Shown: positions 18,037-26,865 of the stretch, piece by piece
Layout of the letters: each line of letters opens with the position of its first letter
Numbering within the stretch: the stretch's first letter is position 1
Assembly: GCF_030055635.1 (NCBI RefSeq)
Contig: NZ_JASFYM010000017.1
Span: forward strand, 1 to 46,841
Reading direction: 5' to 3'
DNA length: 46,841 nt
Source: Methanothrix sp.
Lineage (GTDB): Archaea > Halobacteriota > Methanosarcinia > Methanotrichales > Methanotrichaceae
Program-made: the position numbers and the translations under genes
The notes under the pieces: generated by a model
The model's input: the letters and a program-made list of their open reading frames with translations, nothing else
Databases searched by the model: none
What the model was told of the DNA's origin: nothing

Positions 18037-19740
18037 TTACTCCATAAATAGAGGAACGTGCCTGAACTCCCTCACATCCACAAGGCCTCTGTCTGTGATC
18101 CTGAGCTCGGGTACGACCGGCAGGGCTAGGAATGAGAGCGTCATGAAGGGATCGTCCAGCTCTGATCCAAGAGAGTGTGCTGCTGATACCACATTCTCCG
18201 CGTCCTCGACCACATCCTCCACACGCCTCTCGGATAACAGACCGGCGATCGGGAGGGGCAGCGAGGCGAGTGTTCTCCCATCGACAGCAACCCATCCACC
18301 GCCCGTTGATATCAGGGCTTCCACAGATCTGAGCATGCTCTCATCATCAGCTCCAACGACTGTGATGTTGTGGGAGTCGTGTGAGACGGAGCTCGCGATC
18401 GCGCCTCTCCTCAATCCAAACCCGCTGACGAGGCCGAGACCGACGTTGCCGGTGGCCCGGTGCCGCTCAACAACAGCTATCTTCAGGACGTCATCCGTGG
18501 TATCTGATACGACCTCCCCGTTCATCACAGTGGGGCGCGCTGCAATTGCCTCTGTCAGTATCTGGTCCGGCACAACGCGGATGACCCTGGCGATTCTGCC
18601 TGCTGCAGGGATTCTGAAGGATTCCAGCGTGAGGGGCCTGCGCACATTCATGCTGCTCTGTATCGGCAATCTCTTCGATTCAAACCCCGCTGTGAGCCTT
18701 CCCTCCCTGGCCACCTCCCTGCCCTCGAAGATAACGCGTCTCACATTAAAATCGTGATCCATAACGACGATGTCAGCCCTGTATCCCGGGGCAACAGCAC
18801 CTGTCCTGCGGAGCCCGAAGTGGCGCGCCGGGTTGATCGTGGCCATCTGTATCGCCGCGACAGGATCTACGCCTGCAGATACGATTCTTCTTATCATGTG
18901 ATCGATGTGTCTGTGCATGATATCTCTCGGGTCTAGGTCATCAGTGCAGAGCATGATGTTTGGTGTGTTGTGTTCTCCGATGATCTTCAGGAGCTCATCG
19001 AGGTTCCTCGCCGCGCTTCCCTCCCTGATCATTATGCATATGCCTGAGCGGAGCTGCTCCATCGCCTCCTCCGCTCTGGTGCACTCGTGGTCGCTCTCGA
19101 TCAGCGCGGCAGCATACGCGTGTAGATCCCTGCCCCTCAGCCCGGGAGCATGGCCGCAGATCGTCTTGTTCTTCGAGGCCGCGACCTCCAGCTTCGCGAG
19201 CACGGACTCATCCCCGTGTATCACTCCGGGATAGTTCATCATCTCCCCAAGGCCCACGACCCTGGGATCCTCAAGAAGCCTGGAGATCTCGCTCACGCCC
19301 AGAGCAGCGCCTGATGTCTCCAGCGGCGTCGCGGGCACGCACGATGGTGCTGTCACAAGAAACCTCATCGGGATGCCCTCGGCGCTTCTGAGCAGATATG
19401 ATATCCCCTCCACTCCCATCACGTTCGCGATCTCATGCGGATCCGCTATCACCGCGAGCGTCCCGCGCGGGACAACAGCCCTCGCGTACTCAGAGGGCAT
19501 CACCATGGAGCTCTCGATGTGAACATGTGCATCTATGAACCCAGGCGATATCAGATGGTCCTCGACCGGGATCACCTTTCTGGCGCTCGAGCAGTCAAAA
19601 CCTGCCACGTATCCGCCGTAAATCGAGATGTCAGCCCTATGTATTTCCCCTGAGAAGACGTTGACCAGCTCCCCGCCCTCCAGGAGCAGATCCGCCTCAA
19701 GCTCACCCCTCGCTGCGGCTATCAGATCACTGATCCTCAA
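18037..19740 (-). CDS. ade: Adenine deaminase
   Basis: A 567-residue amidohydrolase that converts adenine to hypoxanthine and ammonia for purine salvage. The metal-binding motif HVHIESSM is near residue 72, DPHEIANVMG and CTDDLDPRDI follow, and the C-terminal domain is the one specific to the Ade family. Length is typical. The start is TTG at 19740, preceded by AAGGTGATT, and the product starts MRISDLI as in homologues. It forms an operon with the downstream radical SAM gene. Adenine released by radical SAM and SAM-using reactions is one possible source of substrate. Confidence 0.95.
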   Translation of the reverse strand: MRISDLIAAARGELEADLLLEGGELVNVFSGEIHRADISIYGGYVAGFDCSSARKVIPVEDHLISPGFIDAHVHIESSMVMPSEYARAVVPRGTLAVIADPHEIANVMGVEGISYLLRSAEGIPMRFLVTAPSCVPATPLETSGAALGVSEISRLLEDPRVVGLGEMMNYPGVIHGDESVLAKLEVAASKNKTICGHAPGLRGRDLHAYAAALIESDHECTRAEEAMEQLRSGICIMIREGSAARNLDELLKIIGEHNTPNIMLCTDDLDPRDIMHRHIDHMIRRIVSAGVDPVAAIQMATINPARHFGLRRTGAVAPGYRADIVVMDHDFNVRRVIFEGREVAREGRLTAGFESKRLPIQSSMNVRRPLTLESFRIPAAGRIARVIRVVPDQILTEAIAARPTVMNGEVVSDTTDDVLKIAVVERHRATGNVGLGLVSGFGLRRGAIASSVSHDSHNITVVGADDESMLRSVEALISTGGGWVAVDGRTLASLPLPIAGLLSERRVEDVVEDAENVVSAAHSLGSELDDPFMTLSFLALPVVPELRITDRGLVDVREFRHVPLFME

Positions 19741-19937
19741 GGAATCACCTTCAGAACATCGTTCAGCCTGGGATATAGATCTGCTCTGAGCGGCTGCGGA
19801 TCGTCAGAGAACCTTAACAAACTGTTAGAACAAGAATGCAAAAAATACTACGGAGTGTTAAATGCGGAATGTGGGATGCCAGCTTGCCCTCATTTCCTTC
19901 GTGCTCACGCAGGGAATTGGTGCTTGCGCCCTGCTCT

Positions 19938-20999
19938 CTATAATGCTACAGGGCTCTTTGAGCCCCGCCGGGCTCCATCTATCCTTCTCAGAAGGTACGC
20001 GGTGGCAGCGCCTCCTGCGATCGTGAGGAACCAGAGCTGTATCAGCCTGGAGAGTATTGTTGCGGCGACAGCGTAGCTCGTGGGAACCCCTATGGCGCTG
20101 AAGAGCGTTATCATCACTATATCGACAAGCCCGATGCCGCCTGGAAGCACCAGAGGCAGCATCTGGATGAATATCATCACAGCATAGACCGCGAATATCG
20201 CCCACATCGATACCTCGATACCCATCGATCTGAAAGTGACAAACGCGACCAGATTCATGCAGAGCCAGGCTGCAAATGCCCAGGCTGTGCTCACAACGAT
20301 CGTCCACCTGTGCTCCGTGAATCCGCTCATCGCTGAGTGAAATCTGCGGACTATTCCGATGCACATGCTCCTGTCGACCCTGCGGTGGAACACCCTCTCC
20401 ACAAACTCGATCAGTTTGGATATGATACCCTCAAGCCAGCCGCTCGAGAAGCATATGCCAACGAATATCGCGTTGATGCCGAGAAGAACAACCGCAATCC
20501 CTGAGCATGTCGCGATCGCCCATGCCGGCGCGCTCGTCTCGAGCACCAGATAAGCCATGCCGATCACCACGCCAAAGAAGAACGGCACAGCTGTGATTAT
20601 GCGCGTCGCAGCGACCGTCGCCGATGATTTATCTATACCCGGAGATGCGATCTTTTCCAGGAAGTATATTCTTGCGGTCTCGCCCGAGAAGCTGCCAGAT
20701 GGTATCAGATTGTTCAGGAATATGCAGGAGAGGTACATGAGAAACGCGTCCGCTACCGACATCCTGCAGTCGAACTTGATGGCGACACGCCTCCAGGCGA
20801 GCCCGTCGAAGAACACGCCGAGAAGTGCCAGGATGAATCCGAGCGAGAATATGCGGATATCCACAGATCTCATGCTCTCCGCTATATCCGAGAATCCGAC
20901 GTGGTAGAGATAGATGAGATACAGTGCTGTGCCGATCACCACCAGTGCGACCGACTTTCTCGCATCCGGCGTGGGAAGCTCTATCCCGTCTCGATGCAC
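19938..20999 (-). CDS. Lysylphosphatidylglycerol synthase-type transmembrane protein (UPF0104 flippase-like)
   Basis: A 353-residue membrane protein with about eight hydrophobic segments spread from residue 20 to 340. NNLIPSGSFSGETARIYFL and VLPGGIGLVDIV are typical of the PF03706 family, known from the membrane half of MprF and from archaeal AglD-related proteins. The family is linked to lipid-linked sugar or lipid transport. GTG at 20999 is the start; the Shine-Dalgarno is weak. A GGGCTCTTTGAGCCC hairpin at 19950-19964 lies within the last codons. Function inferred only at family level. Confidence 0.85.
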   Translation of the reverse strand: MHRDGIELPTPDARKSVALVVIGTALYLIYLYHVGFSDIAESMRSVDIRIFSLGFILALLGVFFDGLAWRRVAIKFDCRMSVADAFLMYLSCIFLNNLIPSGSFSGETARIYFLEKIASPGIDKSSATVAATRIITAVPFFFGVVIGMAYLVLETSAPAWAIATCSGIAVVLLGINAIFVGICFSSGWLEGIISKLIEFVERVFHRRVDRSMCIGIVRRFHSAMSGFTEHRWTIVVSTAWAFAAWLCMNLVAFVTFRSMGIEVSMWAIFAVYAVMIFIQMLPLVLPGGIGLVDIVMITLFSAIGVPTSYAVAATILSRLIQLWFLTIAGGAATAYLLRRIDGARRGSKSPVAL

Positions 21000-21092
21000 A
21001 CCACAGGGGATGATCTGAAGATAAAAATAGCTTATCGTCGAAATGTTGCGAGGCTGTCAGAAGATCTCATCGGGCGGTCATACCGCTGTAGA

Positions 21093-21479
21093 TCACCGCA
21101 GCACGAGCTGGAGCGCGCGATGGGGGCACGCTGTCACGCACGCTCCGCACTGGATGCATTTTCCCGGGTCTGTCACGACCTTCCAGTCGTCGAACCTGAA
21201 TGTGCCGGTGGGGCATATCGCGATGCATGCGCCGCAGTGGACGCACTCCTCCTCGTTTCTCATCACGGGGATCTCGAGAAGTATGACATCAACGCCCCTG
21301 CGCTCGAATGCGTCTTTTACCTGCCTGCACTTATCATCTGAGACATCGAGGACTATCTCGCCGCTGACAGCATCTATGCTCGCCCTCTCGATGTTTATGA
21401 GCGCGCCGGTCTCCAGGATGACCGAGGCTATGAGAGGCTTTCTGACTATTCCAGGTGCGACCCTGAGCATCAGCTTCAT
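21093..21479 (-). CDS. NIL domain plus 2[4Fe-4S] ferredoxin, homocysteine biosynthesis
   Basis: A 128-residue protein. The first 75 residues form an ACT-like NIL domain. The rest is a two-cluster ferredoxin with CVHCGACIAICP and CIQCGACVTACP. Paired with a DUF39 protein, this is the system shown in Methanosarcina acetivorans (MA1821-MA1822) to build homocysteine from aspartate semialdehyde and sulfide. The ATG at 21479 overlaps the DUF39 stop by four bases, so the two are coupled. Confidence 0.92.
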   Translation of the reverse strand: MKLMLRVAPGIVRKPLIASVILETGALINIERASIDAVSGEIVLDVSDDKCRQVKDAFERRGVDVILLEIPVMRNEEECVHCGACIAICPTGTFRFDDWKVVTDPGKCIQCGACVTACPHRALQLVLR

Positions 21480-22987
21480 CTCGATCTCCTCCCGGCAAAC
21501 AGCCTGCTCAGGTCGTTGCTTGTTATCATTCCTATGACGCGATTGTCCTTATCCACAACGGGCAGCGCAGAGATGCTGTGGATATCCATCGTCCTGGCGG
21601 CCAGCTCTATCGGCTCATCCGGGGTCGCTGAGTACACCCTTCTGGTCATGATCTCCGAGACCCTTGAGATGTTGCCGTTTGCAACAGCCTTGGATATGTC
21701 CCATGTCGTTATTATGCCCATGAGCTTTCCATCCTCAGAGACCACGGGGAGATGATCGAACCTGCTTCCGACGATGACACGTGCTGCCTCAGGCACGCTG
21801 ATGTTCTCTCCCACTGTGACAACATCCCTGTTCATGACGTCCCCGACGTACGGGAGCTCCTTCGTCTGCTTCATCGGCCTGCTGACGCCACCTCTTGGCA
21901 GAGGCTCAGCCTGCTCTGTAAGTAAGAACTCCCCCCTCTCGATCCACTTCTTCAGGGTTCCTGCGACCATTCTGGCCATGTGGAAGCTTGATAGAGATGC
22001 TGTCGGAACCTCCTTTCCGTTTATCTCCACAAAGCCGGACCTCAGCTCCGCGTAGCTCACGCTCCTAAGCACAGGCCTGTCCCTTCGCTGCACCCCATAA
22101 TCGACGATCGGGACTGTTATGTCTTTATCCCGGACAGCAGTGCTCAGCGCGAGCCTCTCGTTCAGTATCGGTATCGGAACGCCAACGCCAACGTAAAGCG
22201 TCGGCCCGTACCTTGTGAACGTGGCTGCTCTCAGAAACTCGCTGCTCATCCTCTTTAGGTCCCCTGCGACCATGAGCGTGGCGAACCCGGTCTCAGGGCT
22301 GTGCTGTGTGCCGGGTCCCACGATGTAACCCTGCGCGCCGCCGAGGAATATCCTGACTCCAGTCCCTATGTACTCGAATCCAGGATCATTGGAGATCGGG
22401 TTGAGAACGCCCGCCCCGCTGTAATGTACATTCCCGAGGCGTGGAAGCAGCGTGCCCATGTATGTGTGAAGGGTCCTGTCAGAGGAGTTGGTGGCAGCAT
22501 TGTACCTCTGGTATGCGTTTCTTGGATTGACCATCAGCGCCTGGTTGAGGTCCTCCAGATGGAGGGTTGTCTCGATCTCCATCCTGGGGTAGCAGTCCGT
22601 GCCCACGCCCTCGCCCATCACATCGACAGCTCTTCCGGAAACCAGATCCTCTATGACGTGAGCACCGCCGTACTCTATGCCTCTGTCCTCAGATGGCTGG
22701 GTCGCTCCGAGAAAGAGATCAACCGCGGCGACCCCACCATATGCCTCAACCCGGTTCAGCCAGGCCCTCGAGATCTTTATCGGCGGATCGCTGTGCCCGA
22801 GGTTCAGGAAGACGCCGGAGGAGCACATCGCCCCGAAGGTGCCGGTGGTCACGACATCAACCTCGCGCACCGCCCCATCCGGACCCAGCTCCTCGACGAT
22901 GGCCGGCATCTCCTCTGCGGTCACAACCCTGACGCTTCCGTCACGTATCCGCTCGTTGATCTCGGATAGCGATTTCTCTGCTTCCAC
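21476..22987 (-). CDS. DUF39 (HcyS-like) homocysteine-forming protein with two CBS domains
   Basis: A protein of about 503 residues. The DUF39/COG1900 part (to about residue 375) contains GTFGAMCSSG, with a conserved cysteine, and GEGVGTDCYPR. Two CBS domains follow (VMNRDVVTV and IMTRRVYSAT), which usually bind adenine nucleotides such as AMP, ATP or SAM and may give feedback control. With the NIL-ferredoxin it makes homocysteine for methionine and SAM. The frame is open to ATG 23071, but the TATA-like TGGTATATGGG just upstream makes GTG 22987 (VEAEKSLSEIN, the usual family start) more likely. Confidence 0.88.
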   Translation of the reverse strand: MEAEKSLSEINERIRDGSVRVVTAEEMPAIVEELGPDGAVREVDVVTTGTFGAMCSSGVFLNLGHSDPPIKISRAWLNRVEAYGGVAAVDLFLGATQPSEDRGIEYGGAHVIEDLVSGRAVDVMGEGVGTDCYPRMEIETTLHLEDLNQALMVNPRNAYQRYNAATNSSDRTLHTYMGTLLPRLGNVHYSGAGVLNPISNDPGFEYIGTGVRIFLGGAQGYIVGPGTQHSPETGFATLMVAGDLKRMSSEFLRAATFTRYGPTLYVGVGVPIPILNERLALSTAVRDKDITVPIVDYGVQRRDRPVLRSVSYAELRSGFVEINGKEVPTASLSSFHMARMVAGTLKKWIERGEFLLTEQAEPLPRGGVSRPMKQTKELPYVGDVMNRDVVTVGENISVPEAARVIVGSRFDHLPVVSEDGKLMGIITTWDISKAVANGNISRVSEIMTRRVYSATPDEPIELAARTMDIHSISALPVVDKDNRVIGMITSNDLSRLFAGRRSR

Positions 22988-23110
22988 GGGTGGGGCTTGC
23001 ACCTTTTCCGATAAAAAGATATCCCATATACCACAGCGATCAATGATATCATTCCACATGCCTCCTGGCACGAACAGGGTTATATTCTACATCCGGAGAA
23101 GCCTCTACAG

Positions 23111-24604
23111 ATGTCTGGAAAGAGGATCGTCCTGACCAGCGACCGGACAATGATGTCCTCCTATCACGGTGGCGTTCTGCTCGGATTCGCCGCAATCATG
23201 CCCAGGGCAGTCATGCCCGAGTGGGTGCTGAGATCCCTATTCTGTCCTCCAGTGAGGGCGTATCCCGACGGCAGGGCAGTTTATGCGCCATGCGGCATGA
23301 GGAAGGTGGAGGCTGCGCTCTTGGATGCAGGTTTCTCCAGGGACGAGGTCATGGTTGCGCATCCCGACCACCTCGATAAGGCCATCGGCAGCGACACCGA
23401 GATCGTTGGCATAACACATGACGATCCTATGGGGAAGATAGCGGTCCGCGAGATCGAGGATATAATAAACCGGGGCCCGCCGCACAACAGGCACAGCTTT
23501 CTGAAGCTCATAAATAATCCTCTCATAAAAAAATACGATCCCGTGATCGTGGTCGGTGGCAATGGCGCATGGGAGCTCGCAGATGAGGATGTGAGCGTAG
23601 ATCACATCTACCTGGGCGAGGGCGAGAGCGAGTTTCCGGAGGTGTGCAGGGCGATCCTCGATGGGAGGAATGTCCCCAGGATCATACAGGGAACGCCTGT
23701 GGCCGGGGACAGGATTCCGGTGAACAGGGGCGCCACGATCGCAGGCATAGTCGAGATCGGAAGGGGATGCTGGCGCGGCTGTGCATTCTGCTCCCCGACG
23801 ATGAGGTCGCTTAGACACCGGCCGGTATCCAGCATTCTGGAGGACATCAGGGTGAACATGAGGGAGGGCATGAGGGATGTTCTCCTTCACTCAGAGGACG
23901 TTTTCACATACGGGTCCAGGGGAATGCGCCCTGAGCCTGATAGGGTGCTGGAGCTCTTCAGGAGCGTCAAGCAGCTCTCGCCGCACACAATAGATGTCTC
24001 GCACCTCAGCCTGGCGACCGTGCACCAGTCCATGGATCTCCTCAGCGATGTCTCTGAGGTGGTTGGCGTTGGCACAGATCAGAGATACATGTCAGCATGG
24101 ATAGGAATAGAGACCGGAAGCTGTCGTATCCTGGAGATGCACATGCCCAGGAAGGCGCTTCCGGAATCTCCTGATCGCTGGCCCGAGATCGTCAGGGAGT
24201 GCTACGCGCTCTTCCATGAGGAGCACTGGGTGCCGGTCGCGAGCCTTGTCCTGGGGCTGCCCGGTGAGACCGCTGAGGATGTTGTCAGGACCACGGAGCT
24301 CGTGGAGTCTCTTAAAGAATACACAGGTCTCATGCTGCCGCTCTTCTTCACCCCGATGGCAGGCACAGCGCTTGGCAGTTACAGAGGCCTCGGAAAGGAC
24401 AATGCCCTTCCCGAGCACTGGGAGCTGGTCGGGACCTGCATGGAGTACAACCTAAGACATCTCAGGAAGCTTCACAGCCTGTACAGAGAGCGCATGACGC
24501 CGAATCCGCTGGTGCACATGGGTCTGCGTGCCATTAACATAGCCGCAGATATAGTTCTCCCGAAATACATGAGAAGAATGAAAAGGGGAGAACCGCCAAA
24601 CTGA
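23111..24604 (+). CDS. Large B12-type radical SAM protein of unknown substrate
   Basis: A 497-residue protein. The N-terminal 190 residues have the look of a cobalamin-binding domain (VGITHDDPMGK, VIVVGGNGAWE, IYLGEGESEFPE). C220, C224 and C227 in GRGCWRGCAFC are the cluster ligands. The C-terminal half has IGIETGSC and LVLGLPGETAEDV, typical of COG1032. The first 60 residues (SSYHGGVLLGFAA) are unusual. It is divergent from the homocysteine operon, with about 120 bases between. Methylation or thiomethyl chemistry is possible; I do not recognise the substrate. Confidence 0.85.
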   Translation: MSGKRIVLTSDRTMMSSYHGGVLLGFAAIMPRAVMPEWVLRSLFCPPVRAYPDGRAVYAPCGMRKVEAALLDAGFSRDEVMVAHPDHLDKAIGSDTEIVGITHDDPMGKIAVREIEDIINRGPPHNRHSFLKLINNPLIKKYDPVIVVGGNGAWELADEDVSVDHIYLGEGESEFPEVCRAILDGRNVPRIIQGTPVAGDRIPVNRGATIAGIVEIGRGCWRGCAFCSPTMRSLRHRPVSSILEDIRVNMREGMRDVLLHSEDVFTYGSRGMRPEPDRVLELFRSVKQLSPHTIDVSHLSLATVHQSMDLLSDVSEVVGVGTDQRYMSAWIGIETGSCRILEMHMPRKALPESPDRWPEIVRECYALFHEEHWVPVASLVLGLPGETAEDVVRTTELVESLKEYTGLMLPLFFTPMAGTALGSYRGLGKDNALPEHWELVGTCMEYNLRHLRKLHSLYRERMTPNPLVHMGLRAINIAADIVLPKYMRRMKRGEPPN

Positions 24605-24642
24605 AAGAAATTTTTCAATCCAAGACTGAGGATGGCCTGAAG

Positions 24643-24945
24643 CTAGTAGTTCTCCAGCACCGATTTCACTATCATCTTGTGGTCGTTCTTCAGTGAGTAC
24701 ACGTTGTGGTCTCCGGATACATCTATGCTGAGAATTCCCAGGCGCGTGTTCATGAGTCCGACCATGGCAGACACACCGCGATAGCTTACATTGAAGCCCT
24801 CCTTCTCCAGATACGTGAAGATGTCCTCGGTCGTAAATGACGAATCGCTCAAGAACAACTTCAGCACCGCTTTTCTGATTCCTATACCATCTCGCTTCAG
24901 ATAATTCCTCAGCCGCTCCTGAATTCTCTCCTCAGCGCTCTCCAT
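24643..24945 (-). CDS. DUF2551-type small archaeal protein, probable winged helix
   Basis: A 100-residue protein with a helical N terminus (ERIQERLRNYLKR) and a winged-helix-like region (FTTEDIFTYLEKEGFNVSYRGVSAMVGLMNTRLG) ending in a beta hairpin (HNVYSLKND). It matches my memory of DUF2551, a family restricted to methanogens and relatives. A DNA-binding role is suggested only by the fold. The gene is convergent with the radical SAM gene to its left and follows, 38 bases later, the radical SAM gene on its own strand. Confidence 0.75.
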   Translation of the reverse strand: MESAEERIQERLRNYLKRDGIGIRKAVLKLFLSDSSFTTEDIFTYLEKEGFNVSYRGVSAMVGLMNTRLGILSIDVSGDHNVYSLKNDHKMIVKSVLENY

Positions 24946-24983
24946 CCAGCAAGCTCACCGGCCATAAAGAAGGATGCGATGGC

Positions 24984-26018
24984 TTATAAAGGTATTCTCT
25001 CCACGACCATCCTGTCAGCGGTTGGATACCTCTCAACTATGTGAGGCGATCCCATATGCCTCACCTCATCTGCGATCTCCTCCAGTATCCAGGCCGCGAT
25101 CTCTATTTCGTTATCTGAAAGCTCATACATGCTCTCAGGAACACCGAGATCCTTCAGCACTCTGATCGCGGCCTGCGGATCCGGAGCCAGGATGACTCCT
25201 GTCAGTAGAGTGCCATCATCGCTCACGATATCGAAGACCCTCCGGACCCTCTCAGCGCGCCGCTTCAGCCTCTCCCTGAGCTGGACAGAGTCCTTGAAGA
25301 TCGAGGAGCAGTAGTGTAGCTTTATCCCGTAGTGCATGAACGATCTCGCGATCGATTCGCTCCCGATCGCGGCGCACGATTCCGGGTCTGCCCTGAAACC
25401 CCTGGCTCTGAGCATATACGCATTGGTCTCGGAGAACTCTAGCTCATTTATGTTAAGAAAAGCACCGGCGCTCCGAACAGCCTCTGCGATCCACGGCGCA
25501 GGAGCGATCGCTGGGATCTCGACGCCGGCCTCGATCCCCAGATCCATCGCGGATTTAAGTGCTTCCGCGAGGCGGGCATCCTCACGCTCCAGATCTGGAT
25601 GCATCCTCAGCTCATCCAGACCTGCATCGCGAAGCCTTGAAAGCACACCCTCCTCCGGTATTATCCCAGTGTAGAGATGGATGTGATGCTCATTCCCCAG
25701 ATTCCTCTTCAGCATGTGAATTGTATCGAGAACCAGATCCAGCCTCAGCAGAGGCTCCCCTCCGGTTATGCCCGTCCCGAGGGCATCGATCGCCCGCGCC
25801 TCCTCCAGGATATCCTCCTGGGATGAGACGATCCGCTCGTTCGCGAAGATGATATCCCTGCCCCTGCGCTCCAGGGAGAGCGGACAGTAGAAGCATCCTC
25901 TGGCGCATACACCTGTTACGAACAGGACCAGAGATGCGCCCTGCCTGCAGATCTCACATCCATGAGGGAGGTAGTTGTGGAATGATCCGGTGCCGTCCTG
26001 AACCCACTCCTCAGGCAT
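24984..26018 (-). CDS. COG2108-like radical SAM protein
   Basis: A 344-residue protein related to pyruvate formate-lyase activating enzymes. The cluster cysteines are C38, C42 and C45 in GVCARGCFYC, preceded by a CEIC pair at 21-24 that could bind a metal. GITGGEPLLRLD and EIPAIAP follow in the barrel. This is the methanogen-conserved COG2108 type with no assigned reaction. ATG at 26018; no strong Shine-Dalgarno. The DUF2551 gene lies downstream on the same strand. Confidence 0.85.
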   Translation of the reverse strand: MPEEWVQDGTGSFHNYLPHGCEICRQGASLVLFVTGVCARGCFYCPLSLERRGRDIIFANERIVSSQEDILEEARAIDALGTGITGGEPLLRLDLVLDTIHMLKRNLGNEHHIHLYTGIIPEEGVLSRLRDAGLDELRMHPDLEREDARLAEALKSAMDLGIEAGVEIPAIAPAPWIAEAVRSAGAFLNINELEFSETNAYMLRARGFRADPESCAAIGSESIARSFMHYGIKLHYCSSIFKDSVQLRERLKRRAERVRRVFDIVSDDGTLLTGVILAPDPQAAIRVLKDLGVPESMYELSDNEIEIAAWILEEIADEVRHMGSPHIVERYPTADRMVVERIPL

Positions 26019-26047
26019 ACTTTATCAGGCGTCCTTTACGATCCTAA

Positions 26048-26233
26048 TGCGTTGCATTTCTGGGCATATCACACATAAACTGCGATTGTGATCCCGCGAG
26101 CAGCTTTTGCATTCATTGCTTTCTTGACCACCTCAAACCTGACGAGCTTAAGGCTGAGGTCTACGATCTCATTCTGGCGAGCTTTTTACATGAGATAGAG
26201 CTGACCGCAGGAGGGCACAGACACAGCTCTTAA
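26048..26233 (+). pseudogene. Protein-like 61-codon frame with CxC and CxxC motifs but no standard start
   Basis: Between two stops (TAA 26045-26047 and TAA 26231-26233) the plus strand reads ...CDCDPASSFCIHCF, then an amphipathic stretch that includes DELKAEVYDLILASFLHEIEL. The cysteine spacing is zinc-ribbon-like and the helix pattern is regular, unlike chance frames. The frame has no ATG, GTG or TTG; CTG at 26060 is the only near-start. An ATG at 26047 in the neighbouring frame gives MRCISGHITH and then stops, so one base of frameshift would join it. It is either a decayed gene or a real small gene with unusual initiation. Confidence 0.45.
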
Positions 26234-26245
26234 TAAAAATGAATC

Positions 26246-26285
26246 AAAAACGTTGACATGAGGCGGCTTCCTCACGCCCGCCTCA
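26246..26285 (-). terminator. Hairpin and T-run after the UspA-small peptide genes
   Basis: On the minus strand TGAGGCGG pairs with CCGCCTCA (26259-26285, 8 bp, 11-nt loop), followed by GTTTTTG at 26245-26251. The stop codon of the 38-residue ORF is inside the stem. This is a good intrinsic-terminator-like structure. Confidence 0.6.
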
Positions 26286-26399
26286 GCTGCCCCCTATCAG
26301 GCTTATGACCAGATAAGCCAGGAGCGTACCGACAACAAACACAACTGCAAATGCGCCAAAGACCATCGAATCCGCTATGACGAACTCTCCGCCAGTCAT
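26283..26399 (-). CDS. 38-residue single-span membrane peptide coupled to UspA
   Basis: ATG at 26399 follows the TAG stop of the UspA gene with no gap, and the frame ends at TGA 26283-26285. The product starts MTGGEFVIADS and continues with a hydrophobic helix (residues 12-35, VFGAFAVVFVVGTLLAYLV) and ends IGGS. It has one clear membrane span and almost no charge. Position directly after uspA and directly before a terminator hairpin argues that it is translated from the same mRNA by termination-reinitiation. It is too short for ordinary gene calling. Function unknown. Confidence 0.65.
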   Translation of the reverse strand: MTGGEFVIADSMVFGAFAVVFVVGTLLAYLVISLIGGS

Positions 26400-26831
26400 C
26401 TATCTCACTACCAGGACAGGAGTTGTTGCCCAATATAAGACTTTCTGGACCACGCTGCCTATGAGAAGCTTCGAGACGCCGCTCTCGCCGTGGCTGCCCA
26501 TCACGATGCAGTCGATGTTCTCGGTTCTGGCCACATCTATGATGACATTTGCGGGCGCACCGATCCTTATGACAGGCTCGACCTTGACGCCTATCTTCTC
26601 GCCCATCTCCTTTATGTCATCCAGGGCCTTCTCGCCCTGCTTCTGCAGCTTGGCCTCCACCTCTTTCTTGTCGGCACCCAGCTGCCTTACAGCGCTCGCT
26701 ATGACGACCTCGTTGACCACGTAAAGCGCCAGGACCTCCGCACCCAGAGCCTTCGCAAGCTCAAGCCCCTCCTGCGCAGCCAGTCTGGACTTGTCGGAGC
26801 CATCTGTGGCAATCAAAATACGCTTGTACAT
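26400..26831 (-). CDS. Universal stress protein (UspA family)
   Basis: A 143-residue USP of the ATP-binding type. It begins YKRILIATDGSDKS and ends with the nucleotide-binding GSHGESGVSKLLIGSVVQKVL, which includes the G-2x-G-9x-G(S/T) pattern. Such proteins are stress or energy sensors. AGGTGGGATT precedes the ATG at 26831. Its stop touches the start of a 38-residue membrane peptide, so the two form a unit. Confidence 0.94.
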   Translation of the reverse strand: MYKRILIATDGSDKSRLAAQEGLELAKALGAEVLALYVVNEVVIASAVRQLGADKKEVEAKLQKQGEKALDDIKEMGEKIGVKVEPVIRIGAPANVIIDVARTENIDCIVMGSHGESGVSKLLIGSVVQKVLYWATTPVLVVR

Positions 26832-26865
26832 CCTAATCCCACCTTTGTGACCTCTATCAACGGCT

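Noticed and set aside
19950-19964. GGGCTCTTTGAGCCC hairpin as terminator
   Set aside because: It lies in the last codons of the flippase-like gene with no T-run after it; kept only as a note in that gene.
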